Positions 45,765 through 58,066 of a stretch of DNA of 64,000 bases are shown piece after piece. How positions within the stretch are numbered: the first letter of the stretch is position 1; each line of letters starts with the position of its first letter. This DNA is from Hypericum androsaemum (Eukaryota > Streptophyta > Magnoliopsida > Malpighiales > Hypericaceae): positions 14,876,221 to 14,940,220 of the forward strand of contig OZ023181.1 of the NCBI GenBank assembly GCA_963995505.1. Direction: 5' to 3'. A program made the translations under genes and the position numbers. The notes beneath the pieces are model-generated. The model did no database searches, was not told where the DNA came from, and saw only the letters and a program-made list of their open reading frames with translations.

Positions 45765-48700
45765 ATGGCTAGCATTGTTGCTATGGATTATCATACTAAT
45801 CTTTACTATTTCTACCTAAGTCAAAGCACAGCCACCATCTTAGTTACCCCACTTCTCAATGGAGATAACTTCCACTCATGGAGCAAATCCATGAAAATAT
45901 CTCTCGAGACGAAGAACAAGCTTGGTTTCGTTAATCGTAGTGTTCATATGCCAACTTTGACAGATCCTCGGTATGCATCATGGAGGAGATGCAACACCAT
46001 AGTCTTCAGTTGGATCATAAGGTCTATCGATGCTGACCTTGTGGATAACTTTCAATTGCATGAGTTCGCTGTTGATGTCTGTGATGACCTCCAAGAAGGC
46101 TTTAGAGGGAGCGACAAAATCTAGGTAGCTGAGCTCAAAAGTGCAATTGACTTTTTCGAGCAAGGTATTCTCTCTGTCAAGGATTATTATACCAAGTATA
46201 AAAGTATTTGAGAGCAGTTGATTCAGTTTTGACCTTTGATTAACTATGATTGTACTACACAATCTGATGTAACTTGTGTTCATTTGGTTCATAGTTATCA
46301 ACAACAAGACTTGATTATTGGCTTTCTTATTATGTTAAATGAGAACTTTTCTAATGTTAGAACCCAGACCTTGGTTATAAGCCTCTTCCTGCTATGGGGA
46401 GAGTTTTATACCTACTGAGAAAACACGAGAGGCAGATTGGTGCCATCTCCAACTCTATTACGCCTGCTACTCCTAAAGCTTTGGAGGTTCCAATTTTTGC
46501 AGCTCAATCTAGGGTTGCAAGACGCTTTGAAAATTAGGGTAAGAAACTCATATGTACTCATTGTGGCATCACCGACCGACAAATGTTTTAAGTTTCATGG
46601 ATATCCACCTAGATATTTCTCTGGATCGGAACCTTCACAAGGGTACTCCTCTAAAGCTTCTCATTCCTCTGGTTATGCCCCTCAAGGAAAGATCAACCCT
46701 GTCAATTCAGTACTTGGTGCTCCTCCTGCTTTTCGTGCTTCTTAGGGAGGTAGTTCTGGCTCTGGATCTCAAACTGGAGATCACTTCTCACAGCTGAATC
46801 ACATTCAATAACAACTCAATGGTCTTTTAGCTTCTTTTCATCAGAATGCCTCTGCAGCTTCTTCTCAGAATGTTAGTGCAAATCTTGTGAGGACACCATC
46901 TTTCTCCCTTTCCAAGGTCAACATGACACCACCAAATATGGCTCAGCTTCTGGACACAACACCATCTATAGGTATTATCCTTAATCTACAGATTGATTCA
47001 GTAGCAAGTAGTTTGCCTTAGATTCTTAATTCTGGAGCATCAACTCATGTCATTTAGTATCTGGATTATTATCATACTTTCTCATCTATTGGTCCCACTT
47101 TTGTGACACTTCCTTATGGCTCCAAGATCCAGGCCACGCACATTGGGACAGTCCTTTTGACAATAGAAGTGATTGTTCATCATGTGCTTTATGTCCCTAG
47201 TTTTTCCTTCAATTTGATCTCCATTAGTAGATTAACTAGTGATGCTCCATACTCCCTCGTTTTCTGTGGATTTTCATATTATATCCAGGACCTGGTCAAA
47301 AAGAAATGGATTGGTTCTGCTGAGAAGAGTAACGGGTTATACTACAACGACCATACCTCCAATGCCTACCTACCTACCTATTTCCCAACTCTGTTTACAG
47401 CAGAATCACGTTACATATCTGATGACATAGACATGTGGCACTATAGATTGGGCCATCTTCCTAGCTCTAGATTATGTGTCTTAAAACATCCTTCTATGTC
47501 AATTAAGTGTGATACACATTACTCCACATGCCATTTTGCCAGGCATAAATAATTTTCCTTTGATGTTAGTAATAGTATAGCAGATGCTAAGTTTGAGCTG
47601 ATACATGTTGATATCTGGGAACCGTATCATAATCCATCTTATGATGAATTTACCGACTTTCTTACAATAGTTGATGACTATACTAGAGCAATCTGGGTAC
47701 ACCTACTCAAACATAAATCTGAGACTCATAAGTACCTCGATATTTTATGCAATATGGTCATAACCCAACACAATACCAAGATTAAGACTATTAGATCAAA
47801 CCAATGCAAAGAGTTATTGCTCAGCTCTTTCTTCCAAACCAGAGGGATTCAACATGAGAATAATTATATACACACTCCTTAACAAAATGGTCGAGTCGAG
47901 CGTAAACATCAACACATCCTAAAGGTAGCCCGATCTCTCAGATTCCAAGCTTACCTACCAATATCCTTCTGAAGCTTATGCATTTTACATGTTATCTACC
48001 TTATAAACCTTATGCCATCAGCAATCCTCAATCTTACTCCATATCTATACAATAAACCTCCACCATAAAGCCACTTACGAGAGTTTTGTTGCCTATGTTA
48101 TGCATCCAACATCCTCAAACCGAGCAAGTTTGAGCCACGAGCTCGACATTGTGTATTTCTAGGCTATATAGCAAGGCCCAAAGGCTATCGCCTATATGAT
48201 CTCCAATCACATCAGACTCCTAGTTTTATAAATCCTACTTCCCTTTCCAGTATCAAACTCCCGGTTCCATTTCACCTTCCTTCTCTGATCACATTCCATT
48301 CATGCCAACTGCAGAAACCCATTTAATTTCACATCCACCAGCAGCTAGCAGTCCTCCTCACCTACACCACATGCTCCTCGTAGGTGTGCTAGATCACACC
48401 ATCCACCTGCATATCTCCAAGATTACATCCAATCCCCTATAACTCATTACTCCTCTCATCAGTCTCAGACTTCTTCAACTTGTCAGGTAAGTCATAATGT
48501 GCTCTATCAAATCTCTGATGTATTATCTTATAATAATCTTGGTCAAGCACATAAGATATTTACCATGGCAGTAGATACTTCACATAAACCTCAACAATTT
48601 GAAGAAGTTAATCAACTTCAGTGTTGGACGGATGCTATACAGACAGAGTTGGAAGCTCTATTGGCCAATGATACGTGGGACATTATTGACTTACCTGAAG

Positions 48701-49985
48701 GCAAAATCCCAATTGGTAGCAAGTGGGTCTACAAAGTGAAACACAAATCTGATGGCAGTATTGAAAGATTCAAAGCTAGACTAGTTGCCAAGGGTTATAC
48801 TCAAACATTTAGGATTGACTACCTAAAATCTTTCTCACCAGTAGCTAAACTAACATCTGTAAAATTGCTTCTAGCTATTATAGCCTCCAAAAATTGGTTC
48901 CTTGAGCAAATGGATGTTCACAATGGATTCTTACATAGTGAACTCGAGGAGGAAGTCTATATGGATCTCCCACCTGATTGGAGTGCAGGGGGAATAAAGT
49001 ATGTCGACCTAAGAAATCTATATATGGATTGAAGTAAGTAAGTCGACACTGGTTCGCTAAATTGTATGATTATTCAATATTCTTGCAATCAATGTATGAT
49101 TATTCAATATTCACTCTCACCAGAGGAGTTGCTTTCGTATGCTTATTGGTATACGTGGATGATATCATTGTAGCTGGAAATCAGAGGAATCTTATTGATG
49201 AAATCAAGCTCTATCTTGATCAAAAACTCAGAATTAAAGACTTTGGATCTTTGAAATACTTTCTTGGGATTGAAGTGGCAAGATTCAAGACAGGTTTACA
49301 TTTATGTGAAAGAAAATACACAATCGAACTACTCAGAGACACTGGTTTTCTTAATTCAAAGCCAATGAGAACACTAATGATTCATAATCTAAGATTAAGT
49401 TCAGCAAATGATGCTAATACTCTGCTACAAGATGCACCTTGGTACAGAAGGATAGTTGGCAAGTGGATTTATCTTATTAATACCATCCTAGAAATTTCCT
49501 ATGCTACTCACCAACTCAGCCAATTTTTATCCAATCCGAGTGTTCAACATCAAAAAGTAGTTCACAGAGTCCTTTGCTATCTAAAGAAACATCCAGGACT
49601 AGGACTTTTCCTCTCTGCAGATTCAGACCTAACTCTAAGAGGATACCGCGATGTCAATTGGGTAAGATGCCAAGATACAAAGAGATCAACAACGGGTTTA
49701 TGCATTATCTTGGTAAATTTTTTGATCTCTTGGAGATCCAAGAAACAGTAGACCATCTTCCGTTCATCCTCTGAAGAAGAGTACAGACCTTTGGCATCTA
49801 TTGGCTGCAAAGTGCAATAGTTGAGCTATTTATTATTTGATTTGAAAGTTCCTCAACGTGATGCAACTTCCATCTACTGCGATAACAAATTGGCTATACA
49901 TATTGATGAAGATCTATTGTTTCATTAAAGAACTAAGCAGATAGAACTGGATTGCCATCTAATTAGAGAGAAGATTTTGATGTAG
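45765..49985 (+). pseudogene. Copia-2 gag-pol (degenerate)
   Basis: Gag starts at 45765 with a LLNGDNFHSWSKSMKISLET motif (UBN2/Retrotran_gag type). The integrase zinc part is at about 47430-47540 (MWHYRLGHLPSSRL...CHFARHK), and the core has HVDIWEPYHNPSYDEF, the RSNQCKEL site (the second Asp mutated to Asn) and GRVERKHQHIL. RT begins near 48620 with CWTDAIQTELEALLANDTWD, GSKWVYKVKHKSDGSIERFK and EQMDVHNGFLH. The catalytic LLVYVDDIIVAG is at about 49142-49180. RNase H follows (RGYRDVNWVRCQDTKRSTTG and, after a stop, a weak DNKLAI). More than ten in-frame stops or shifts make it inactive. Confidence 0.9.
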
Positions 49986-50122
49986 GGTTGATTAAAGTGT
50001 TACATGTCTCCACCACGAAGGAAATAGCTAATCTGTTTAATAAACCCTTGTCTCCATCAATGTTTGATTCTCTATTGATCATGTTGGGACTATGAAAAAT
50101 CCATCGTCCAGCTTGTAGGGGG

Positions 50123-50439
50123 TATTAAGCTTGGATCAAGCTTCATCTTCAACTCACAGTGACAGTAAGGACTTAATTGATAGAAAAGAAAAAGAGCATT
50201 GATCAAAAGGAAAATGACTAGACAGCTGGAGATACGCAATTTGAGCTGAAAATTTTTTTATCCAGGGAGAGAAAAGGATAAGGAATATTCCTTTGTATAG
50301 CTAACCACTTTTGTCATTTAGCTAGAATAGAAATTCTTTTTTGTATTTATGTATAACTTATACATATTCATTCATTAAGCAAGTGTGAATATATTTTCCC
50401 CATTTTTCAGATATCTACTTACTCTATAAATTCTTGTTA
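50123..50439 (+). repeat. Copia-2 3' LTR
   Basis: It is the partner of the LTR at 45337, preceded by the purine-rich TTGTAGGGGG and followed by the CTTGA target duplication. Confidence 0.9.
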
Positions 50440-50444
50440 CTTGA

Positions 50445-50840
50445 CAAAATCCTCTGGTGGTCATGTCCATGAGACGAGAATCTCACGTCAAGGGATGAGA
50501 GGAGTAATTCGGCCAGTGAGAACTCGAGTAAACTCATGTGCCCGCTGTAAAGATGAGGAAGTGGGTGCCCCATTGGTACTATTCTAAATATCACATTGTT
50601 GCACTAGTGCAATAGCCACCAACACGCCTTCAGAAATAAGGTAGCCTAGAGGGTACCTCTGGGCTTGATGGTATTTTTTGATATGTTTGCTCAGAGCCAT
50701 GCACGGGGGTCCATCTCCAGGTAGAACTTTGATGGTAGTCGTGGGAGCAGCGTCGCCCACATAGCCCTAAAAAATATGCAATCATGAGACATATCCATTA
50801 ATGATTCAATATTAGTACGACATCTCAGACAAGTACCTGA
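50445..50840 (-). pseudogene. LINE B, upstream part: zf-RVT end
   Basis: The minus strand reads TSGTCLRCRTNIESLMDMSH, DCIFFRAMWATLLPRLPSKF, a zf-RVT domain (C-x2-C...H-x-[FL]..C pattern), and continues to PPEDFVK at the copia-2 border, which joins to LNT at 45331. The element is truncated on its 5' side at about 50840, where it meets the truncated start of LINE C in opposite orientation. Confidence 0.8.
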
Positions 50841-50849
50841 GGTGGTGAA

Positions 50850-53231
50850 GTGTCTCTGTGCGCTCCTCATTGGTTGTTCTTGAAAGATGTGATGATGAAA
50901 ATGGGCTTCCTTGACCATTGGATTAGATGCACTATGAGCTGTATTGAGTGTGTCTCCTACTCTGTGATTTTCAATGGCTGCCTCAGCATTGGTTTTGCCC
51001 TTCTAGGAAATTCAGACAAGGAGATCCCCTATCTCCTTTCATTTTCCTACTGAATGCGGACTCTCTATCTCATTATATTACCTGGTATCACTCGACTAGA
51101 AGGCTGAAAGGATTGAAAATTAAGAGAAGTAGCCCTATTATCACTACCGTAATATTTGCTAATGATACTTTGCTTACAGGCATGGCTAGTTTATGTAAAC
51201 TACTGCTTTCAAGAGCCTGCTGAAAAACTTCAAGATGGAATTTGGCCAACATATAAATTTTGGAAAATCTAGTATATATTTTAATGATGGTCTTGATCAT
51301 AGTATTAGAGATGATATCTTGCATATCCTTGGCATGAGTTTGATGAATGATCATGATAAATATCTTGGATTGCCTTCTTTTTCGGGTAGATAAAAAAACC
51401 ATGCTGTCAATTTCATCTATGATGCTATGTGGAATAGGACGCAATCTTAGAAGCAGAAAACTCTCTCCTCTGCTAGAAGAGAGGTTATGATTAAGTCTGT
51501 GTTAGCTGACATGCCTACCTATTATATGATATGCGATGTGTAAAATTCTCCAAATCTTTGTGCAAAAACTTAATGGTTTGATGGCTAAATTTTGGTGGTC
51601 GGGCGATATTAACACGGGGAAGATCCATTGGGTGAAGTGGGATAGCATCATTAAGCCTAAATGTATGGATGGTCTTGGTTTTAGGAGCATGGAAGTGTTT
51701 AATGATGCCCTCAATTCTAAACAGGCTTGGAGGCTCTTAAATGACCAAGATTCATTGTGTTTCAAGCTTCTGCAAAGCATTTACTTTCCATCTTCGTCTT
51801 TCATCCAGGCTAGGAAAGGGCAAAATCCTTCCTGGATGTGGAGCAGCCTGCTCTCTGGCCCGAATAAGCTGAAACCTCAACTTGTGTGGAATGTGATGGA
51901 TGGTACATTTACTAAGATTTGTGAGGATGCTTGGGTGCTCAACTTACCCGGGAATAAAATTCAGTCACCAAAACCACCCAATACTGCTACTAGCCTGGTT
52001 GCAGACCTGCGGGAGCCAGATTGTAACCAATGGAACATGAGGGTGATAAGTGAGCTGTTCACCTAACAGGAAGTTGGTGAGATTATGAAAATCAAACCAA
52101 GGAGGAAATCTGGCAGGGACCAAATCATTTGGCTCCCTGCCAAGTCAGGGAAGTTTAGTGTTAAATTGGGTTATCATTCTTACAAGAACAACTTTACAAC
52201 CCCTGACTCCTCCTCCAACTCTCTCTGGTGTAGGTGTTGGAAGCTTAAAATCTTCACAAAGATTAGGCACTTCCTCTTTTGAGCAGCAAATAACTCCCTC
52301 CCCACTGTTTATAACTTGATGAAGCGTAACATTACTGCTGAGTCAACCTGCAAAATCTGTGGAGCGGAGGTGGAGGATGTGCTTCACTTACTGATTGACT
52401 GTCCCCAGGCCAGAGCAACTTGGTTTCTCTCTTCTACGGGTGTCGTGCTTGCTAGAGAATCCTTCCAAGACGTAAAAGCTTGGCTAGAACATTATGTTTT
52501 GGCCATGGAGGAAGCCGCAAGACCTGACCTCATTGTGCAGCTTGCCTTTACTTGTTGGCAGATATGGTTAACACGAAATGATCACGTCTTCAATGGGTGC
52601 AAACCCTGCCCTCAGATTACTTGGTCAAAGAGTTTTAGGAAGTGTATAGAGTACACGACCATTCAGCTGTGAGATACGGCCCCTGTGATGACAGTCTCTG
52701 AATGTTGGAGGCCACCCGAAGCTGGTACAATCAAGGTGAATATTGATGCCTCCTAGAAATTTGTAAGTATCCCAGCTGGTGTGGCTTACATTGCCCAAGA
52801 TCATCGAGGAAAAGTGATACATTCCAAGACTCGTGTTCTTCCTATTTCATCAGCTACTAAGGCTAAATTACATGCCATTGGTGAGGCTTCTTCTTACGCC
52901 CAGCAGCACCACAAGTTCTCCAAAATCATCATTGAATCTGATTGTAAACTTCCAGTGGACTCCATCACCATTCTCGGCACCTTTTCTCTTGGTTGGGAAC
53001 TTGAAAACCTTGCTTTGGAGATCCAATATTCTCTTTTGAGTTTACCTTTGTGTAAACTTGTGTACATACCTAGGTCTCCACACCTTGTGATTGGATAGCT
53101 AAAGTCTTTTCCCTTCCTTTTGACTTGGAGGATTTAGTTAACAATCCTCCTCTTGAGCTTAAAGAACTCATTTTGTATGATTTCTATGATTAATATAATG
53201 CACTATCAAGGTTTGGTCTTCAAAAAAAAAA
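50850..53231 (+). pseudogene. LINE C, 5'-truncated: reverse transcriptase end, zf-RVT, RNase H, poly-A
   Basis: The element starts inside RT (FLKDVMMKMGFLDHWIRCTM), continues with RQGDPLSPFIFLLNADSLSH and a mutated catalytic box FANDTLL at about 51150 instead of FADD. Next come FWWSGDINTGKIHWVKWDS and GLGFRSMEVFNDAL (51590-51720), then the zf-RVT domain with CKICGAEVEDVLHLLIDCPQ (about 52351-52410). The RNase H-like domain at 52735-53095 has VNIDAS, ATKAKLHAIGEA and IIIESDCKLPVDSI. A poly-A run lies at 53222-53231. Several stops are present. It is the most complete of the truncated LINE copies in the window. Confidence 0.88.
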
Positions 53232-54540
53232 TTTATATACTCTTGTTGACAGATTTTTTCACTTAACAAAACACAAAAGGAACGTTGTCCCTAAAAAAAG
53301 TATTAGAATTTGATAAAATCAAAACTTTAAGGTAATAAGTATGTGACACAAACTCTCGTATTTTCATGTGAGGCCGTGTGATCATGAGTCTCGGTTGAGT
53401 AATTGACTTTGATACTATATTACAATATTTATATCCTACATAAAATCTTTAGACAATAGTTATGTAGATTTTTAAAGACTTATAAAATAGTTTACCACAT
53501 TTACAATTTTCAATGTGTGATTTTCCAACAATTAGCAAATAATTAATAAAATATTATATCCGACTATATACAATGGACTCCATGTCTACCTTTCCAGGAA
53601 AAAAAAATCACGTATCTTTCAATCTTGAAAAAAAAAAATCAATCAAAATTCAAAAACTACTTTAATTGTTTGGGTGTAGCAAAAGTTTGAGATGCAATTT
53701 ATCTAAGTTTGAGCTTGTAGAATCTCTAAAATGTAATAATTTTATAATATTACATTCACGAATACTCAAAATCTGCATTCACGAATACTCAAAATCTGAT
53801 TAAGCTAAATTATAATTGTTTTCTTATAGCGAATGTTCCCCACTCCACCGACCAAATTTCGTAACAGAGACGTGGTGAGAACAAGAAACCACTAGTTGTT
53901 TTAATTTGAGAATGGAAAACCAGTTGTTGGCGGAAAAGTGGGAAACTAGGAACGCCTGCGGTTTTACGCGAATCGCGTCGTGTACTTTTCAGACGACAGG
54001 CTCCGTATCTGTAAATGCTGGTCGCCTATATGTCCTACTACCAAACAAAGACTACTCGTACTGTGTATACGACAGTCACCTGAATAAGAAAGGGAAGAGC
54101 CGAGTCTATGACTAGAGAATTTTGAAGGAAATAAAACGTAGTCTAAGAGAAGGAATTAATAGCTAAGCAAAATTAGCACATCTGGAATAAGTTGATACAC
54201 AAGTTTATCACCTTATTATTTAGATTTAATAAATTGACTAATACAAATTTAAATTGGGCAAAAATTTTAGAAGATGACACAAATTTTTTAATAAATATTT
54301 TGTACTTTTAGTGACTCAAGTTTGAATAGCAACTTATCGTGTTGAATCTTGGTTTATGAGATGCTTTAATAGAGAAGGCTACCTGACAGTCCATAAAGCT
54401 AAATACATCTGTTTCCTTGGTCAAAACTCTCTCGGCTTGCCAGATTTTAATAGTAGTTTGTCCGATTGATAAGTTCGGTGAAAAAGACATATATTCACCT
54501 TGAGAAGAGGGGAGAGAAAAAACATGAAGATCCAATGGAG
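53232..54540. other. Intergenic sequence
   Basis: It is AT-rich. A 69-codon open frame at 53906-54115 has no recognisable family and no context, so I do not call it a gene. An ATTCACGAATACTCAAAATCTG repeat of two copies lies near 53755-53800. Confidence 0.5.
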
Positions 54541-55439
54541 TAATTTTTCAAAAGAGGTTTATTTTTCCGACAATTCTCTAATGGGATTGTCGGTGAATTT
54601 TTTTTTGTCTGGAGTCGAGCTAGAAACCGCTCTGCGGGGAGTATTTTTGCTTCCCACGAAACCGCTGCTGGAGCAGCATTTTCGAATGAAATCGTTCCAG
54701 CTGGAGCGTTTTCAGTCAAGCCGAGCTGCCCCCGGTGGCGGAGATATTCTCAGCTCGGCTGGCCAAAAATCGCTCCAGGGGGAGCGTTTTGTTTTTTTAC
54801 CGTACGTTTTGTTTTTGTTTTCTATCGTACGTTGTCAATGTTTTGCCAAGCTGGACTCGTTATTAGAGATGTTAATTGCCCAATAACATATACTACCATA
54901 TATACTATACATGTAAAAGTTAGAAAATTAATGGAATCTGAGATTTATTACTACAAAAATTTAAGAGATTTATTGCAAGATTACATGTATAATGGTTACC
55001 ACCGGTAGTAATTAAATGGGACAATTAGAATTCAATTGCTGCAAATCGAAATCACGGGGTCCGATAAAAAACTCAAAAATTACATAGTTAAAGGTAAGAA
55101 AAGAAACGCTCGCGCTACCGTTAAAGGTAAAAAAATAAAAGTGAAAAAAGAAAACGGGAGCATTTTCTGGTCAAAAAAGAAAACGCTCCTGTGGGAGCGT
55201 TTTCTGGTTCAAAAACAAAATGCTCCCCCTGGAGTGGTTTTTGGCCAGCCGAGCCGAGAATATCTCCGCTACCGGGGGTAGCTCGGCTTGACTGAAAATG
55301 CTGCTCCGACAGCAGTTTCGTGCGAAGCGAAAACGCTCCCCGCAGAGCAGTTTTCGGCTCGACCCCAGACAAGAAAAACATTCACCGACAACCCCATTCA
55401 GGAAATTGTCGGGGAAATAAACCCCCTTTTGAAAAATTA
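54541..55439. repeat. Foldback element with 235-260-bp inverted arms
   Basis: The left arm (54541-54801) and the right arm (55206-55439) are inverted copies with roughly 85% identity by eye. Both ends read TAATTTTTCAAAAG inward, and both contain GACAATT...TTGTCGGTGAAT, CTGCTCTGCGGGGAG, AGTCAAGCCGAGCT and GGAGATATTCTC[AG]GCTCGGCT. The left arm has an extra ~29 bp around CGTTCCAGCTGGAGCGTTTT. The motif GGAGCGTTTTC and its complement recur in the arms and the spacer. The 404-bp spacer is AT-rich without coding sequence. No convincing TSD is seen; CCAATG occurs a few bases outside both ends. A transcript through it would fold into a long hairpin. Confidence 0.85.
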
Positions 55440-55673
55440 ACCGAACCAATGTGAGTTATTATCGGTGTGATTGGTGTTAATTGACTTGAATTTTCTTTTA
55501 AAATTTTAAGTTTAAGTATTATTAATGAAAAAAATAGAGATCCGGCTGACAATATTCTATTAGTCTTAAAAAAGAGGAGCAAGAATAAGAAAAAACAGAT
55601 TCCATATTTCAATACTTAGGCCCTCTAGGTATTGTTTGCTATTACAGACATCGTTTTATAAAAGATATTGCAT

Positions 55674-55876
55674 GAGACTACATTGAGTGAGGACTAAATA
55701 AAATTTGTCATCAGGTGGAGACTACACATGTAAACTAATATTATTTCACATGCAAACCAATATCACTACACATGCATACCAATATTACGACAAACCAATA
55801 TCACTATACATACAAATCAATATCCATTTAGTCCCCTTGGGTGAGGACTAGCATAGTCCCTACCAAATCTGCTCCC
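55674..55876 (-). mobile_element. MULE-type MITE with internal array, copy 2
   Basis: The ends GAGACTACATTGAGTGAGGA and, inverted, GGGAGCAGATTTGGTAGGGA match those of the element at 10.4 kb. Flanking 9-bp duplications are ATATTGCAT (55665-55673 and 55877-55885). The internal array of CATGCAAACCAATATCACTA-type units is the reverse complement of the array of copy 1, so the copy lies in the opposite orientation. It is about 110 bp shorter than copy 1, with fewer array units. Confidence 0.85.
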
Positions 55877-55885
55877 ATATTGCAT

Positions 55886-56488
55886 ACTCTACAATGCAAC
55901 AATATATATAACTTTATGGTTTCACCGATATCACTTTTACGACGTGTGGTTTCAAATTGGTACTTTACACAATGTGTTTTTCAATCTTTTGCAGCATATA
56001 GTCCATTCCGGATGACAGGGCTAAAAGTGTCATCTTGCTTGTCATGCAAGCCAAAACGACGTAGTTTTGCTGTCTACGTGGCGTGATGACTCGGTATGTC
56101 ATGTATGACATGTTAGGGTAGTTAATTACTAAATCAATCCCAACACATGGGCAAAAGATTTGAAAGCACAAAAGTTGAATTATCAATTTGAAACTACACG
56201 ACCTAAAAGCGGCATTGGTGAAACCACGTGGTAGTAAAGTAAGCTACACTTTTCCCATTTAACAATGACACTTTTTTGTTTTGAAATTTTGATATACAAA
56301 CTCAAGTCGAACAATATTTGACCATATTTTAATACCGATTCTTCCAATAATAATTTTTTAACCCCCACTTGAATCAAGTATTAACATTTTAATTTGTCTC
56401 GTCCCAATGAGCTTCCCTTTTATTTTCTAGATATTCCATTGATCCAGCTTGGTGCAACTTCATAAGGCCCCTGTGAGGCTATAACCAT
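55886..56488. other. Upstream region of the bHLH gene
   Basis: No gene is seen. Two short stretches at about 55905-56000 and 56190-56260 share GTGGTTTCA[CA]CGAT/AAACCACGTGGT-like sequence in inverted orientation, which may be the ends of a small degraded element. A G-box CACGTG is present near 56226. Confidence 0.4.
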
Positions 56489-56503
56489 CCAATATTTATA
56501 TAC
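56489..56503 (+). promoter_or_regulatory. CCAAT and TATA box of the bHLH gene
   Basis: CCAAT is followed directly by TATTTATATA about 100 bases before the start codon. The leader after it contains a GA-rich tract (GAGAGAGAGAAAGAGAAAGG) just before the ATG, a common feature of plant leaders. Confidence 0.45.
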
Positions 56504-56598
56504 ATATACATATATACATACACTGCACTGTTTCTATAAGAACAAACATATGTAGTGTGTGATTTAGAAGAGAGAGAGAAAGAGAAAGGAGCAAGAGC

Positions 56599-58066
56599 AT
56601 GGGGGAGCTAGGCCAACTTGGTTTCCTGGAGGAGTTGCTACAAGCACCACCAAGAAGAGACCACCACACATGGGTCAATAATGACTTCTTCCCAAGTGGA
56701 TGGATCTTTGATTCCTTTGAAGAAGAGACCACTCCTACAAGTTTAAGCACACCATCTCCGAACCCTTGTTCTTCTTCATTTATAGGGCTACTCTCCTCCA
56801 CCACTCCACAACCTCCTCCTGCCTTTGACTGCCCTTTCACTGACCAGAGCATCAACCCTTTTGTTGACACCTTCAATGGTGATCATCACTACCCTTGTCT
56901 GGAGGAGGACCATTTTGGGATCTTTGGAGGGTTTGAGGAGAGGAATAGTGGATGCAAGGTGGAGTTGGAGCAAGTGGGCAACAACAATGTTGAGGTTTTT
57001 GATGTGGCCTTGTGTGGAGATCAGAAGAAGAAGAGTAGCCCCAAGTCTAGGAAGCTAGAAGGCCAGCCTTCCAAGAATCTAATGGCTGAGAGGAGGAGAA
57101 GGAAGAGGCTCAATGACAGGCTTTCTATGCTAAGATCAATAGTTCCCAAGATCAGCAAGGTGATTTTACTTTCTTTTCTTTTCTTGGTCATTTTTCTCTG
57201 TTTACTTTTTGGTACTTGGAGCTCAACAAGTGGAATGAGTATAAATTTGTGCATGTGTGTAATTGTGTCATCAGATGGATAGAACTTCAATACTTGGAGA
57301 TACCATAGAATACATGAAGGAGCTTTTGGAAAGGGTCAATAAGCTGCAAGAGGAGCAGAGTGAAGAGGGGACAGAACTTGTGAGCTTGATGAAGAGCTTG
57401 AAGGAGGTTAAACCCAATGAGGCAGTGGCCAGGAATTCTCCCAAGGTAATTTAATTAGACCTTGTCAATCCTTCATCTTGATTATTTATTTTTTAAAATT
57501 TAAATTTTTACAGCATGTCGGATTGACTTACGGACCTCCGTTAATTTGTAAACGTCCTGTGTCATTATATCATTCTTGGCTTAAAACCCAAAACATTTGT
57601 GCAGTTTCATGTGGAGAGGAGGGATTTGGACACAAGGATTGACATCTGTTGTGCAGCCAAACCAGGGCTGTTGCTATCAACAGTCAGCTCACTGGAAGCA
57701 TTAGGCCTTGAGATCCAACAATGTGTTATTAGTTGCTTCAATGATTTCTCCATGCAAGCCTCCTGTTCAGAGGTAAGTACACATTGGGTCCTAACTAAAT
57801 TTCTTTTTTATAAAGGTAAATTTTTATGCCATTAGTTCCACCGGCCAGTCGTGATTGAACCATGTAACGTACTACATTTTGTATTATTAGGCCAAATCCT
57901 TGCAATTTCTCATTTTTTATATTTCACTTTGAGCTTTTAAAGAATTCTTAGTGAGAAATGCCATGACTGTTATTTGTAGGAGGACGAGCAGAGGACACTA
58001 ATTGCTCCTGAAGATATAAAGCAAGCATTGTTTAGGACTGCTGGCTATGGAGGAAGATGTCTGTAG
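56599..58066 (+). CDS. bHLH transcription factor, bHLH93/bHLH61-like
   Basis: Four exons join in phase at GT-AG introns: 56599-57159, 57275-57445, 57605-57772 and 57980-58066, giving 328 aa. The N terminus (GELGQLGFLEELLQAPPRRD) and the bHLH (NLMAERRRRKRLNDRLSMLR, then SIVPKISK, about residues 160-187) continue across the intron into helix 2 and a short leucine heptad stretch (MDRTSILGDTIEYMKELLER). Residues 245-300 form the ACT-like dimerisation domain common in this subgroup. Asn replaces the usual His at basic position 5, while Glu9 and Arg13 for E-box contact are present. Arabidopsis bHLH93 (NFL) acts in flowering through gibberellin; whether this gene has that role is inference. The middle is Ser/Pro/Thr-rich and probably disordered. 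No defect is seen. Confidence 0.93.

Larger units (their letters stand above)
45337..50439 (+). mobile_element. Ty1/copia retrotransposon (copia-2), 5-bp TSD
   Basis: LTRs of about 312-317 bp (45337-45648 and 50123-50439) enclose gag-pol. The primer-binding site TGGTATCATAGT follows the left LTR directly, a polypurine tract GTAGGGGG precedes the right LTR, and 5-bp duplications CTTGA flank the element (45332-45336 and 50440-50444). Removing it joins the two parts of LINE B in frame. The LTRs have diverged by many substitutions and the genes have many stops, so it is an old insertion. Unlike copia-1 it keeps the complete RT and a decayed RNase H. Confidence 0.92.

Noticed and set aside
50445..53231. 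LINE B and LINE C as one element with a 5' inversion (twin priming)
   Set aside because: Both halves carry their own zf-RVT and RNase H domains with different sequences, so they are two truncated elements back to back.
53906..54115. 69-codon frame as a small gene
   Set aside because: It has no family resemblance, splice context or promoter signals, and it lies in an AT-rich region where chance frames of this size occur.
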